A stretch of DNA of 64,000 bases, from contig NZ_STGL01000001.1 of the NCBI RefSeq assembly GCF_004919085.1, forward strand, positions 1-64,000, given 5' to 3'. Below are positions 39,931 through 49,134 of this stretch, one piece after another (position 1 is the first letter of the stretch; each line of letters opens with the position of its first letter). The notes under the pieces are model-generated. The model saw nothing but the letters and a program-made list of their open reading frames with translations, was not told the origin of the DNA and searched no databases. Source of the stretch: Nocardioides sp. GY 10127. GTDB taxonomy: Bacteria; Actinomycetota; Actinomycetes; Propionibacteriales; Nocardioidaceae. The position numbers were made by a program, and so were the translations under genes.

Positions 39931-40458
39931 TCAGACGACTCTGACGCCAATCGCCCGCGCGCAGGCTGCCCGGAGGGCGCCTTGCGACCGTTCGACTGCT
40001 CGAGCCACGGGATGTTGGGGCTCGTACCGATCAAGGATCTCGCGCACTCGGGTGTCGACGTCGACGGATGCGCCCTGGGGTCCGGTTGTCATGTCGGCGC
40101 AGGTGAGCTGATCGAGGAGGGCTTGGTCTGGCACGTCGAAGGCGAGCAGCTGCCCGGTCAGTCCACGTTCTTCCGCTTCGACCCAGGCGCCGCTGTGGTG
40201 GGCCACGAGGGCAACAACCTCGCGCGGGGCGCCGTGCAGGTCCAGGTAGGAGGCGCCGTCGATGGCGTGCATGCCGGTGGCAGCGTTCGGCACGCCGTAG
40301 CCGATGTCGTGCAGCCAGGAGGCGCCGATGACGGTTTCCGAGGCGCCAAGGTCGACGGCTCGCCGTGCCACGCCCTGTACGTGCAGCCAGCGGTCACCGG
40401 TGTCGCCGAGCAGCTCCTCGGCGAGGGCTCGGCACTCCGCGACGCTCCAGGTGGACAC
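39931..40458 (-). CDS. HD-domain phosphohydrolase-like protein
   Basis: 175 residues from GTG 40458. The HD fold metal motif is H...HD: WLHVQGVARRAVDLG then GASWLHDIGYG, followed by VALVAHHSGA and a last Asp in CADMTTGPQG. HD proteins cut phosphomonoesters or cyclic or (p)ppGpp-type nucleotides; this short soluble version has no partner domain. It stands alone between the ATPase and the secretion operon, probably cargo. Substrate unknown. Confidence 0.8.
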   Translation of the reverse strand: MSTWSVAECRALAEELLGDTGDRWLHVQGVARRAVDLGASETVIGASWLHDIGYGVPNAATGMHAIDGASYLDLHGAPREVVALVAHHSGAWVEAEERGLTGQLLAFDVPDQALLDQLTCADMTTGPQGASVDVDTRVREILDRYEPQHPVARAVERSQGALRAACARAIGVRVV

Positions 40459-40529
40459 ACTTCGAGGGTAGTCACCGCGCACACGCGCAGGCGGGCGTGT
40501 GGTTGCCGAATTGCTCTCTACTAGATCAA

Positions 40530-40550
40530 GGCGCCGGCTGCGCCGGCGCC
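40530..40550 (-). terminator. GC hairpin behind the secretion operon
   Basis: GGCGCCGGC-TGC-GCCGGCGCC, a perfect 9-bp stem. It lies 60 bp downstream of the last reverse-strand gene of the transfer operon (stop at 40610) and is followed on that strand by TTGATCTAG. Also 70 bp upstream of the HD gene start. A terminator by position; no T-run. Confidence 0.45.
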
Positions 40551-40609
40551 CGCGGCGGGCTCCGGGCGTGCGGCCTCCGGCCGGTCCCTGCGCCCGCCGC
40601 GCCACCTGC

Positions 40610-40882
40610 TCACTCAACCCAGACCAGCCGAGCTGGGTAGGACTCTGCACTCGCTGCCACGCCGGTGAACATCCATCGGAAGTACGCCTCCTCCGTCACG
40701 ACGCGGACGACCTGGCGGCCATCGGCATCCCGGTCGAGCTCGCTCACCGCCCGGACGTCGTAGACGAACCCGTCCGGACGCGACAGGACGACGCGCTTGC
40801 CCCGCAAGGTGGGCTCATCGCGTGCAGGACGCGGCGTCCGAGGTGGGGGAGCGCCGAAGTAGGGGAGGTGGTCGGTACTCAT
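40610..40882 (-). CDS. small hypothetical protein ending the secretion operon
   Basis: 90 residues from ATG 40882, overlapping the hydrolase stop by 4 bp. It has a Pro/Arg-rich N-terminus (YFGAPPPRTPRPARDEPTLR) then a compact beta-type region (KRVVLSRPDGFVYDVRAVSE, GRQVVRVVTEEAYFRWM). No family recognised. Operon coupling supports reality. Confidence 0.62.
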   Translation of the reverse strand: MSTDHLPYFGAPPPRTPRPARDEPTLRGKRVVLSRPDGFVYDVRAVSELDRDADGRQVVRVVTEEAYFRWMFTGVAASAESYPARLVWVE

Positions 40883-42513
40883 GGCACTTCAGCGGGAGCG
40901 ACGGTCACCGACAGGCGCCGAGGGGCGCACCGCGGTGCGGCTAGGCGCAGGTAGTCGGGATCTCCATTGACGGCGACGGACCCGCAGGAGGCTGCTCCCT
41001 CGTCGAGCCCGGACCGGGCCAGCGCAGCCCTGCTCGCGGCAATGAGCGGCGGGTATCCAGCGGACGTCATGGCGTTGATCAGTTGGCCCAAAGCCCGAGA
41101 CTTCGTGCCGGCGAGGACCGGGAGGGTGCCGGCGTCCGTGCGAAGCATGGCCCACGTGGCGTCGCCGCCCGTCTTGCCTGGTCCCGAGCGGAGGAGTGAC
41201 AGCTGGTCAGCGTTCCAGACGATCAGTGGTCCGTTGCCGCCGCCGATGGTGCTCCACGGTGCGGCGAGGGGTGTCCGGGTGGTGGCGTCGAGTGCCACGA
41301 GGACGTCGGGTGAGCGGTTGAGTGCTTGAGCGAGATTCGTGCGGGCGCCGGTCGGGATCACGGCGACTCGGAGCTGCTGCAGACTCGGCGGTTCAGCATC
41401 CACAACAGGGACGGCGGAACCGCGATCCGAGCCGACGTGCTCGAGCAGCCAGTCCGTGGGGTCGACCGGGTCACCGTCGCCGGATCTGACCTCGAAGTGG
41501 AGGTGGCAGCCGGTGGAGTTGCCCAGGTCGCCGACGGCGCCGATGACCTGTCCGGCGGAGACCTGCTGACCGTCCTCGACCTCGATGGCCTGCATGTGGG
41601 CGTACCAGGTCACGACGGCACCGGAGTCGATCTCGACCAGCCAGGTGCCGGACCAGGCCTCGGTGGTGTCCACGTGCACCACGCCGGACGTGGCCGCCAG
41701 CACGGTCCCGCCGCAGGCCGTGGAGAAGTCGGTGCCGGTGTGCGTGGTGGACCAGAAGCTGCTGACGCCGCCGAAGTTCTCCTGGTCCACATAAGAGGTG
41801 CCTGGTGCGAGAGGGAAGACGACATCGCCATCAGCGACGGGGACGCCGCAGCTCGTCGGGTCGATGCTCCCGAAGTAGCCGGTGAGCTCGGTGCCGGCAG
41901 AGCTCGAGCTGCTGACGAGGGCCTCGGCGAGGAGAACGTCATCGTCGTAGGCGTCGGGGTAGGCGGAGCTCTGCACCTGCTGGCCGGCGTCACCGATCTC
42001 CATGTCTTGCCAGCCGGGCACGGCGAGCAGGCGCTGGTAGAAGAGGCGGGCGGACGTGGCGGGGTCCATGAGCTCCTGCATGGAGCCCCACCAGGGCCAC
42101 TGCTGTTGGAACACGCCGAGCGATCCGTGGTCGCTCCCGACCGCGGTGTGCGGCAGGTCGAGGGACCGTTCGATGCCTGCCTGGTCTGGCTGCAGCTCGC
42201 CGGTCCCGTCGTTCGCGTAGACCGTGAAGCGTGACTCCTGTGCGGCGACCGCGAGTGCCACGACCTGCCCGCGAGCACTGACGCCCAGCCGTCGTCCCTC
42301 AGCGATGATGGTCGCCGCGATCGAACTTTGGCTGTCGTCGAGACCTTGGGTCGCGGATGAACCCGCGAGCACGACGTCGCCCGACGTGCAGGACGAGTCA
42401 CTGTCGTTGCTGCCACCCATCACCGACATCACCATGACCGCTGGGAGACCGATCAGCGTGATGCCGCCGATGACCGCGGTGGTGATGACCAGGGCAACGC
42501 TGAGACGCGACAT
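40879..42513 (-). CDS. two-domain cell-wall hydrolase of the transfer apparatus (lysozyme-like plus M23)
   Basis: 544 residues. One N-terminal membrane helix (LVITTAVIGGITLIGLPAVM) is followed by a lysozyme/SLT-like region with a likely catalytic Glu (VALAVAAQESRFTVYAND, DHGSLGVFQQQWPWWGS), then an M23 endopeptidase domain (HTGTDFSTACGGTVLA, VVTWYAHM, GCHLHFEV giving the H-x-H zinc motif). The C-terminal ~170 residues (LRVAVIPTGARTNLAQALN) are of no known family. Such muralytic pairs open peptidoglycan for type IV secretion in Gram-positives. Confidence 0.86.
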   Translation of the reverse strand: MSRLSVALVITTAVIGGITLIGLPAVMVMSVMGGSNDSDSSCTSGDVVLAGSSATQGLDDSQSSIAATIIAEGRRLGVSARGQVVALAVAAQESRFTVYANDGTGELQPDQAGIERSLDLPHTAVGSDHGSLGVFQQQWPWWGSMQELMDPATSARLFYQRLLAVPGWQDMEIGDAGQQVQSSAYPDAYDDDVLLAEALVSSSSSAGTELTGYFGSIDPTSCGVPVADGDVVFPLAPGTSYVDQENFGGVSSFWSTTHTGTDFSTACGGTVLAATSGVVHVDTTEAWSGTWLVEIDSGAVVTWYAHMQAIEVEDGQQVSAGQVIGAVGDLGNSTGCHLHFEVRSGDGDPVDPTDWLLEHVGSDRGSAVPVVDAEPPSLQQLRVAVIPTGARTNLAQALNRSPDVLVALDATTRTPLAAPWSTIGGGNGPLIVWNADQLSLLRSGPGKTGGDATWAMLRTDAGTLPVLAGTKSRALGQLINAMTSAGYPPLIAASRAALARSGLDEGAASCGSVAVNGDPDYLRLAAPRCAPRRLSVTVAPAEVP

Positions 42514-42519
42514 GCCAGG

Positions 42520-44421
42520 TCACCGGTCCTGAAGGGAGTCGGAGTCGGCGTCAGCCGCGTCAAAGGGGCGGTAGATCGTGTAGACCTCTTCGCCGTCGTA
42601 CTCGTGTGGCTCGACGGGTTCGAGGCGGTCAGCTCCTGTCGGTCGGGGCACGAAGCCCTCGGGCAGGGCGGAGCGCGCACCGGCAGCGGTGGAGACCCGT
42701 GGCGCTACCGGCGTTGGATGCTCGACCCGTCGGCCGGCGGGCGGAGCAGGTGCGGGTGGCTCAGGCTTCGGCTGGCCAGTGGAGTGACGTCCCTCGGCGG
42801 CGGCCCGAGCTGGCTCGAGCTCAGCGGGGCGGTGGGCTGCGGCCTGGACGGTGGTCGCGCTTGGAACGGGGACCGCCGGGCCGGACGGGCGGGCCTCGGC
42901 TCGTTCGGGAGCGAGGTCGTCGGACTCGTCCTGGACCTTCGAGCCGAGGAAGGCGCCAGCGCCGGCCGAGATGCCGCCGGTGGCAAGGCCGAGCCCGGCG
43001 AACGCGAGCCTCTTGGCGCCGGCAGTACTCGGCGGGTTGAGGCGTTCGAGCGGGTTCTGGTGGGGGCTCACCATGGCGGTGAGCCGGCGGAACGGCTTGA
43101 GGATCACCCACATGAGCAGGCTGAAGACGGGCATCAGGACGATGCCGAGCCACGCCGGCGCTCCTGCTGGGTCGAGCAGGAGCCCGAGCACGGCGATGGT
43201 GACGGCGGCGCCGACCCCGAACAGGACGGCGTTGACGACGGCGGCACCCACGAGTCGTCCGAGACCGATGACCAGCCCGCGGGCGGTGGGAAAGGCGCCC
43301 AGCGTGGCGAAGGCCGGGAAGAGCATCACGGCCAGGCGGACGAGGAGGAAGCATCCGATCAGCAGGAGTGCAGAGACGAGGAGGAACGGAAGAGCGAGCA
43401 GTGTGCCCACTGCCGAAAGAATGGCGTAGCCGACTCGGGCCTCGGAGCGCTGGCCGGTGAGGTACTCGTACGCCTCAGGGTCGCGGTCCTGGATCGCGTC
43501 CGCGGCGTCCTTCCAGTCCTCTTGCTTCTGCTCGATGATCTCCTGGCCGCGCTCCGGGTCGTCTTCGAGGATCTGGGCCTCCCCCCAGGTGAGTGCTTGG
43601 GCCTGGAACAGCTGGGGTCCGTAGGTGCGGGCGGTGGCGGAGTCGGCTGAGCCGAGGGCGCCGGCGAGCCACGCCCGGTACAGCAGTGCGTCTGTGATGC
43701 CGGAGGCAACGGCGGTGCCGGGGTCGAGGTCGTCGTCCTGACCGTCGAGGTGGGTCACGACGGTCCCGAGGGTCTGGGTGACGGTCTCGTCGGCTGCTTC
43801 GCCTGCTTCGACGGGCCACCGAAAGAGCGCTGTTGCCAGGAGGATCACGAGCAGCGCCCACCCGACGGCGCCCGCAGTGCTAGCCAACGATGCGCTCCGG
43901 GCGCGGACGATGACGAGGCCGCCGATGGCTGCGATGACGAATGGAATCCAGGACACGAAGAGGTTGTCGTGCAGTGCCGTGGAGACATCGGAGATGGCGC
44001 CGTCGAAGGCACCGAGGAAGTCGGGTGCGAAGGCTTGCTGGATGACGGAGCCGGTGAGCGCGGTGAGCGCGAGGGGGATCTGGGTGATCCAGTTGCTGAT
44101 CGCTGTCCCGATGACGGCGTCCGGGGCGCGCATCGCGTCGGGGCCGCAGCCGAGGTCGTAGGTGTGCCAGCGGAACCCGGCCAGACCGTACTGCTGGTAG
44201 ATCGTGGTGCCCGAGTCGGGTTGGAACGGATCGGCCTCGTCGGGAAGCGGGGAGGGCTCAGTGGAGAAGAAGCCGGCGAGGCCACGACCAGGTACCTCCG
44301 GGGTCGGCGGCGTCTTGCAGTCGGGAAAGCCGGGAATGGCCGAGGCCGGCGCCGCGAGGACGAGGCCGAGGAGCCCTGCGATCACGGACAGCAGGAGCAG
44401 CCGGGGGAGCAGCGCTCTCAT
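42520..44421 (-). CDS. VirB6/TrbL-like polytopic conjugation protein
   Basis: 633 residues from ATG 44421. Signal-like N-terminus (LPRLLLLSVIAGLLGLVLAA) and several hydrophobic segments: VSWIPFVIAAIGGLVIV, GWALLVILLATALF, AILSAVGTLLALPFLLVS, LLIGCFLLVRLAVMLF and VLGLLLDPAGAPAWLGIV. A hydrophilic Pro/Ala/Glu-rich C-terminal tail of ~150 residues follows. The topology and place directly after the VirB4-like ATPase gene (4-bp overlap) fit the VirB6-like channel component of Gram-positive T4SS (SCO6881-like). No sequence motif is diagnostic. Confidence 0.78.
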   Translation of the reverse strand: MRALLPRLLLLSVIAGLLGLVLAAPASAIPGFPDCKTPPTPEVPGRGLAGFFSTEPSPLPDEADPFQPDSGTTIYQQYGLAGFRWHTYDLGCGPDAMRAPDAVIGTAISNWITQIPLALTALTGSVIQQAFAPDFLGAFDGAISDVSTALHDNLFVSWIPFVIAAIGGLVIVRARSASLASTAGAVGWALLVILLATALFRWPVEAGEAADETVTQTLGTVVTHLDGQDDDLDPGTAVASGITDALLYRAWLAGALGSADSATARTYGPQLFQAQALTWGEAQILEDDPERGQEIIEQKQEDWKDAADAIQDRDPEAYEYLTGQRSEARVGYAILSAVGTLLALPFLLVSALLLIGCFLLVRLAVMLFPAFATLGAFPTARGLVIGLGRLVGAAVVNAVLFGVGAAVTIAVLGLLLDPAGAPAWLGIVLMPVFSLLMWVILKPFRRLTAMVSPHQNPLERLNPPSTAGAKRLAFAGLGLATGGISAGAGAFLGSKVQDESDDLAPERAEARPSGPAVPVPSATTVQAAAHRPAELEPARAAAEGRHSTGQPKPEPPAPAPPAGRRVEHPTPVAPRVSTAAGARSALPEGFVPRPTGADRLEPVEPHEYDGEEVYTIYRPFDAADADSDSLQDR

Positions 44422-46916
44422 GCCACGTCCTCCGAGCCTCGCTGTGCCGCGGTCGTGTTGAGCGCGGCGAGCAGATCGGGGTTGCCGGTGAGGTCGATGC
44501 GCAGCTTGTCGACGTTGCCGTCCACGTCCCGCATGACGAACTCGCGGAACTGGCTGTCGCCGCGGCCGGACGAGAGGGTGGAGAGGACGCGCTCGTAGCC
44601 GACCCCGGTCGGGACGCGGAGCATGCGCAGACCGTCGCGCGCGGTCTCGTCGTCCTCGAGCCTGCCGACGAAGGCGGCGGACATGAAGTTCGCGACATCC
44701 ATCCCGAGGACGTCGGACGGGTTCTGGCTGGCAGCGAGCACGCAGGTGTTCCACTTGCGCGAGTCGCGGCCGAGACGGGTGAAGAGTGCGCGGCCGGCGG
44801 ACCATTCACCGAGGAAGTGCGTCTCGTCGAGAGCGACCAGCTTGCGCTCGTGCATGGTGCGTCCGTAGACGGCCCGGGTAGCGAACCAGGACGCCAGGTG
44901 CAGCAGCGGGACGGCGAGCTGCTCGGAGGTCGACCAGTGGTCGCGGGGGACCGAGCGCGGCGGGAGCACCAGACCGGGCATCGTGAGCACGGTCAGGGTG
45001 GCGCTCAGACGCGGCGCGGCGCCCTGGGTGCTGGGGAAGAACAGCCGCGACAGCGGGAGCTCGGCCATGTCGCGCAGGTAGTCGGCCACGACCTTGCCGT
45101 GCGGGTTGTTCATGGCGTCGAGGTGGGCGACAACGTCCCACAGGGAGGCGCCGGCATCACCTCGGGTGGAGCGGACCGCCTCGGAGACGACCAGCGCGGT
45201 CTGCGGCATGGCATCGACGGATGCCGGAAGCAGCATCTTGATGACGTCCATGGCGAGGAGCTTGCGGTCCTGCGCGGCCAGCACCTCGGCCTCACGGTGT
45301 GCGTCCTCGTCCGAGAAGGAGGAGCGGGCGGGTGTGGCCACGACCTCGAAGGGGTTGAGGGTGCCGCTGGCGGCGGTGGTGAGGTCGATGTGCTGGCTGG
45401 CCCCTGCCAGGTCGGGCAGCTGCGTGAGGCGGGACAGCGGCCCGGACGGGTCGAGGATGATCGACGGGATGCCTCGGCGTACGGCCGAGTAGGCGATCTG
45501 CCCGAGCAGCACGCTCTTGCCCGCGCCCAGGCCACCGACGACGGGCACCAGGCCGGAGGTCTCGCGGACCTCGGTGGCGTAGTGGGTGTCGAACATGACC
45601 GCGCGGGCGGAGGCCCCTGCGGTGTACCCGATGTAGGGCCCACGTCGGTCGCCAAGTCGGCTCGAGGCAGCGGGGACGCCGGCTGCGACGTAGAGGGCGG
45701 GGAGTCGACGTCGGTAGGCGGCCGTGGACACCGGCTCGCCGGGGATGAACTCGCGGAGCAGCCCGAACTGCCCGCGGGGGTGCTCGATGGTCACGCGCCG
45801 GGAGCGGTACGACGTGACGACCTTCCGTGCTCGCTCGAGGCACTCGTCTTCGGTGCGGCCGGCGACGGCGATGCGGAACCAGCCATGGATGCGGGTGGAA
45901 GCGACGTCGGCACCACGGGTCATCTGGTCCTCGACCTCGCGGGCGTGGCGGGCCTGACGGTCGAGGGCGAGCGGTTCGTCGAGGTCGTGCTCGGCGTAGT
46001 GCTTCTGCATGTCGCGGACGACCAGCAGCTTGCGCTGGATGGTGCGGCGGGCGTCGTTGCCGGCCAGGACGTCGAACTGCGCCGACCACTCCACGGGGAA
46101 GGGCAGCCGATCGGTGTGGCTGAGCCACGGCTCGTGCGCGGGGTCGGGTGCCTCCATCTCCTCAAGGCGACCGACTGACAGGACGGCGACGTGGCGTTCG
46201 ACGGGCGCTCGGTCGCTGCGGCTGGTGAGCTTGACGGTGCGACCAAGGGCCTGAGCCTGGTACTCGACCCTGTCCTCGAAGGTCGACAGGTCGTCCTCGG
46301 TCCAGAGCTTCTGCTCGACGGGGGAGAGGTCCTGCGGTGAGGGCAGACCGAGACCGCTCGAGCGGCGGACGAGCCACTCCATCTCGGCGGCGGTGGCGGG
46401 ACGTCCGTCGAGGCCAGGCAGGGCGACAGCCTCGGCGATCCGCTCGACCTCGGGCAGGAGCCGCGCGTGCTCGATGTCGGTAGGCCGACGCAGCAGCGTG
46501 CTCATCAGCCGATGCGACGGAGCGCGAGACCTCACGCGGACGCCCAGGTAGACCTCCTTCTCGGCCATGGTCTGCGTGCGGAGGTGCCGCTGCATGTCGA
46601 CCAGGTAGTCCGACCACGACGCGCCGCCGGTGGTGAGGAGGGGACTCGTGGTGAGCTCATCGAGCTGCCGCGCCCAGGTGGCAGTGGGGTAGGGCCTCGA
46701 CGTGACACGGAGGTGGACCCGGTGACCCGCCAACCAGGAGAGCCCGTCCGCGAAACCGAGCATGAGCTGCTCGCGCTGCCCGTCGGAGCGGAAGGCCCAG
46801 AGCTGGGTAGGGAGCACGTACCAGGCCCACGCCTCGTCCGCGGTGAAGCAGAGGTTGCCCTCGATCTGGCGTAGCGCCAGCCGGCTCTGCGGGGGAGCGT
46901 CGATGGACCTGCTCAC
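44418..46916 (-). CDS. VirB4/TraC-like conjugation ATPase
   Basis: 832 residues from GTG 46916. N-terminal CagE/VirB4-like region, then Walker A GGLGAGKSVLLGQ (near residue 458), IPSIILDPSGPLSRLTQLPD, and Walker B KLVALDETHFLGEW (near 692) followed by FTRLGRDSRKWNTCVLAASQ and NPSDVLGMDVANFMSAAF. This is the SCO6880-like branch that powers type IV secretion. It should couple with the VirB6-like protein. It is cytoplasmic, membrane-associated, and appears complete. Confidence 0.9.
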   Translation of the reverse strand: MSRSIDAPPQSRLALRQIEGNLCFTADEAWAWYVLPTQLWAFRSDGQREQLMLGFADGLSWLAGHRVHLRVTSRPYPTATWARQLDELTTSPLLTTGGASWSDYLVDMQRHLRTQTMAEKEVYLGVRVRSRAPSHRLMSTLLRRPTDIEHARLLPEVERIAEAVALPGLDGRPATAAEMEWLVRRSSGLGLPSPQDLSPVEQKLWTEDDLSTFEDRVEYQAQALGRTVKLTSRSDRAPVERHVAVLSVGRLEEMEAPDPAHEPWLSHTDRLPFPVEWSAQFDVLAGNDARRTIQRKLLVVRDMQKHYAEHDLDEPLALDRQARHAREVEDQMTRGADVASTRIHGWFRIAVAGRTEDECLERARKVVTSYRSRRVTIEHPRGQFGLLREFIPGEPVSTAAYRRRLPALYVAAGVPAASSRLGDRRGPYIGYTAGASARAVMFDTHYATEVRETSGLVPVVGGLGAGKSVLLGQIAYSAVRRGIPSIILDPSGPLSRLTQLPDLAGASQHIDLTTAASGTLNPFEVVATPARSSFSDEDAHREAEVLAAQDRKLLAMDVIKMLLPASVDAMPQTALVVSEAVRSTRGDAGASLWDVVAHLDAMNNPHGKVVADYLRDMAELPLSRLFFPSTQGAAPRLSATLTVLTMPGLVLPPRSVPRDHWSTSEQLAVPLLHLASWFATRAVYGRTMHERKLVALDETHFLGEWSAGRALFTRLGRDSRKWNTCVLAASQNPSDVLGMDVANFMSAAFVGRLEDDETARDGLRMLRVPTGVGYERVLSTLSSGRGDSQFREFVMRDVDGNVDKLRIDLTGNPDLLAALNTTAAQRGSEDVA

Positions 46917-47275
46917 AGCAGGCTCCTCTCGCGAACGCGGATCTTGCGGGTGCCGATGGCGACTCGGTGGCCGGACTTCCGGGCTCGCGGTGCTCCGGCT
47001 TCTGCTCGGACGAGATGCCAGACGCTCGCCAGCGGCCGGTCGTGGTCGATGACGCCGGTGAGGGCGTACGTGGCGAGGACGGAGAAGACGAGCTCCCAGA
47101 CCGGCGGGACGCTCACGTTCATCGGGAGCGCGGCCTCGACCAGCAGGATCGACACGAAGAGGACCAGCCAGATGCTGTAGGCCGAGTAGCGCGCGGTCCA
47201 GGGAAGCGTCATGCCACGAGGGCCGAGCCAGACGGCATCGACCCGGTAGACGTCGTCGTCGGGGCGGAGCAGCAT
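46913..47275 (-). CDS. VirB3/PrgI-like small membrane protein
   Basis: 120 residues from ATG 47275. Two hydrophobic stretches (AYSIWLVLFVSILLVEAALP, WELVFSVLATYALTGVI) flanked by a charged N-terminus and basic C-terminal tail (RKSGHRVAIGTRKIRVRERS). The gene overlaps the VirB4-like gene by 4 bp; a short bitopic/bilobed membrane protein just before VirB4 is the VirB3 position in most T4SS operons. Confidence 0.7.
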   Translation of the reverse strand: MLLRPDDDVYRVDAVWLGPRGMTLPWTARYSAYSIWLVLFVSILLVEAALPMNVSVPPVWELVFSVLATYALTGVIDHDRPLASVWHLVRAEAGAPRARKSGHRVAIGTRKIRVRERSLL

Positions 47276-47278
47276 GGC

Positions 47279-47539
47279 TCAGCCGCCGAAGACGAACGCG
47301 GCAATGTTGTCGGCGAAGCCGTAGAACAAGGCGGCGCCGGCGATCACTATGCAGCCGAGCATGATGTTGGTGACCGTCAGGGCGTTCTGCGACATCTGCC
47401 CCTTGCGGGACGAGGCGATGATGCCGATCCCGACGAACAGCAGGATGACCGGGATGATGTTCTTGACTCCCCAGGCCACGATGCCGTCGGAGTTGAAGTC
47501 AGGTGCTGCGGTGATGAGTTGCGGAACGAGTTCAAGCAT
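47279..47539 (-). CDS. VirB2-like pilin/TrbC-type small membrane protein
   Basis: 86 residues from ATG 47539. Two hydrophobic helices (KNIIPVILLFVGIGIIASS and TNIMLGCIVIAGAALFYGF) with a short basic loop (RKGQMSQNAL), a hallmark of VirB2/TrbC pilins. It is the first gene of the leftward secretion operon, 4 bp from the next gene. No clear cleavable signal peptide. Confidence 0.68.
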   Translation of the reverse strand: MLELVPQLITAAPDFNSDGIVAWGVKNIIPVILLFVGIGIIASSRKGQMSQNALTVTNIMLGCIVIAGAALFYGFADNIAAFVFGG

Positions 47540-48003
47540 GGTGCGTACCTCCCGAGACGGCTCTCGAAAGGAAGCGGGCCCCCCGACCGCCTCCCCGAGC
47601 GAGAGCGGACGATTGATGCTTCTGCTGAGCATCGGACCACACTCAGCGGGCTCCTGCTAGGGGTGCGCCGGCGGCCTGTGGATAACTGCCGACTCGTGGA
47701 CCACTTAAGGCCACACCGCGGGGACGTCTTCACCTGTGGTTTGGGACTTCTGCTGGACGAGCAACGGGTGTCATCGATTTCGTGCAGCAGACCCGGTGGC
47801 CCTTCGACGGGGTCTGTGTGCCGCCGAGGTCGGTGGAGAGCGTCTGTGGGATGACGGAGAGGTCGCGGGCGAAGTCACCACCGTCATGGGTGCCGACGAC
47901 GCGGCCGAATACGGCGCGCCTGCCGAGGGGCAATGGCCCCGGTTCTCGGCCGGCCTCGGCGTGGCCTGAGACCGAGCTCGACGATCGCCTTGAGGTCAGG
48001 ACG
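47540..48003. other. 464-bp control gap between the secretion operon and the HTH-M78 gene
   Basis: No supported gene. The part next to the pilin gene should contain the promoter of the secretion operon. GTGGATAACTG at 47679-47689 resembles half of a DnaA box. ORFs seen here on both strands have poor codon use and no recognisable features. Confidence 0.4.
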
Positions 48004-49134
48004 TCAATTAGCCCCTGGTAGGACGCGGAGCGCAGGACGGGTCGACGAGACGGTCGACGTCGCCGGTCCTTGGCCAGCAGACGTCGTTGCCGTAAGCACC
48101 AGACCGAAGAGCAGATCGTTGAGCGTGGACGGGTGCACGTGCAGCGACGCAGCGATGTCTGCTGGCCTGATGCCGCGCTCACGCAACATGCCGAACACCT
48201 TCTCGAGCAGCTGGGAGGCCTCGCGTGGTGTTGCAGCGTTGTCCGGCTCGCCGCTGCGGTAGCCCAACTGACTCAACCGTCGACACGTACTGGTGTATGT
48301 CCAGTCTGTCGTCACGCCGAGTTCGTGCAGCCGATGGGTTAGGGCCATGGCTGAGACCGACCAGCGGTGCTTGGCGGCAACAACCTTCTCGGCGCCGGCG
48401 TTGCGCAGCCCGGCCGCGAGGATGTCGGCCTCGGGCATGAGGAACGCCGCTGCGAAGCGGTTCGCCTCCTGCTCGCGCTCCCGCCCCCGCGGCAGGTCGT
48501 AGTCCCCGTGCATCACGAGGTGGCCGAGCTCGTGCATGACGTCGAACCGCAGCCGCTCGTAGCTCTTGCGCGTGTTCAACAGCATGTAGGGCGTTCCCTG
48601 CCACCAGAAGCTAAACGCGTCGACGTCCTCGGTGAGGCGCTCTGGGAGCGAGAACACCCGGACGCCGTGGGCCTCGACGAGATGAACAGCGTTCTTGATC
48701 CGCGCGTAGCCGAGCTCCCACTCAAGCCGTAGCCGTTGAGCGGCGGTGTCAGGGTCGGCCGCCCCCCGGGCGTAGGTGGGGACGTCGACTACGGGCAGGT
48801 GCAAACGTTCCTCGAGCCAGTGGACGAGCTCGATGGCGAAGGCACCGCTGGCCAGGGCAGCGTCGCGCCTGACGGCGCTCATCTTTGACAGGGCCCGGAA
48901 CGAGACAGCGTCGGCCTGCACCTCCTCAAGCGGTTCTGCCGAGAAGAACGACACCGGGAGGTCCAGCGCCGTGGACAACTGAGCAATGCTGTCGTCCGAG
49001 GGCGGGTGGGTCCCGTCCTCCCAGTACGCCAGCGATCGCGGGGCCACGCCCACTTCACGAGCGAGCGCGACCCTGGTGAGCCCAGCCCGGTTGCGCGCGA
49101 AGGTGAGCCGCTCCGGTGTGAACGACTCGTTCAC
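48004..49134 (-). CDS. XRE/HTH - M78 (ImmA/IrrE) metalloprotease
   Basis: 376 residues from ATG 49134. N-terminal HTH_3 (RLTFARNRAGLTRVALAREV, SLAYWEDGTHPPSD), followed by an ImmA/IrrE peptidase domain with zinc motif VMHELGHLVMHG (near residue 200) and downstream EQEANRFAAAFLMP. Such proteins sense stress or invading DNA and cleave a repressor or antitoxin; as a fused regulator, this one may both bind DNA and be inactivated. It overlaps the next gene upstream (49131) by 4 bp, so the two form one transcript. Confidence 0.85.
   Translation of the reverse strand: MNESFTPERLTFARNRAGLTRVALAREVGVAPRSLAYWEDGTHPPSDDSIAQLSTALDLPVSFFSAEPLEEVQADAVSFRALSKMSAVRRDAALASGAFAIELVHWLEERLHLPVVDVPTYARGAADPDTAAQRLRLEWELGYARIKNAVHLVEAHGVRVFSLPERLTEDVDAFSFWWQGTPYMLLNTRKSYERLRFDVMHELGHLVMHGDYDLPRGREREQEANRFAAAFLMPEADILAAGLRNAGAEKVVAAKHRWSVSAMALTHRLHELGVTTDWTYTSTCRRLSQLGYRSGEPDNAATPREASQLLEKVFGMLRERGIRPADIAASLHVHPSTLNDLLFGLVLTATTSAGQGPATSTVSSTRPALRVLPGAN

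Noticed and set aside
40465..40610. Extension of the HD protein upstream to 40650
   Set aside because: Arg/Gly/Pro-rich run including the hairpin sequence; GTG 40458 begins at the conserved helix.
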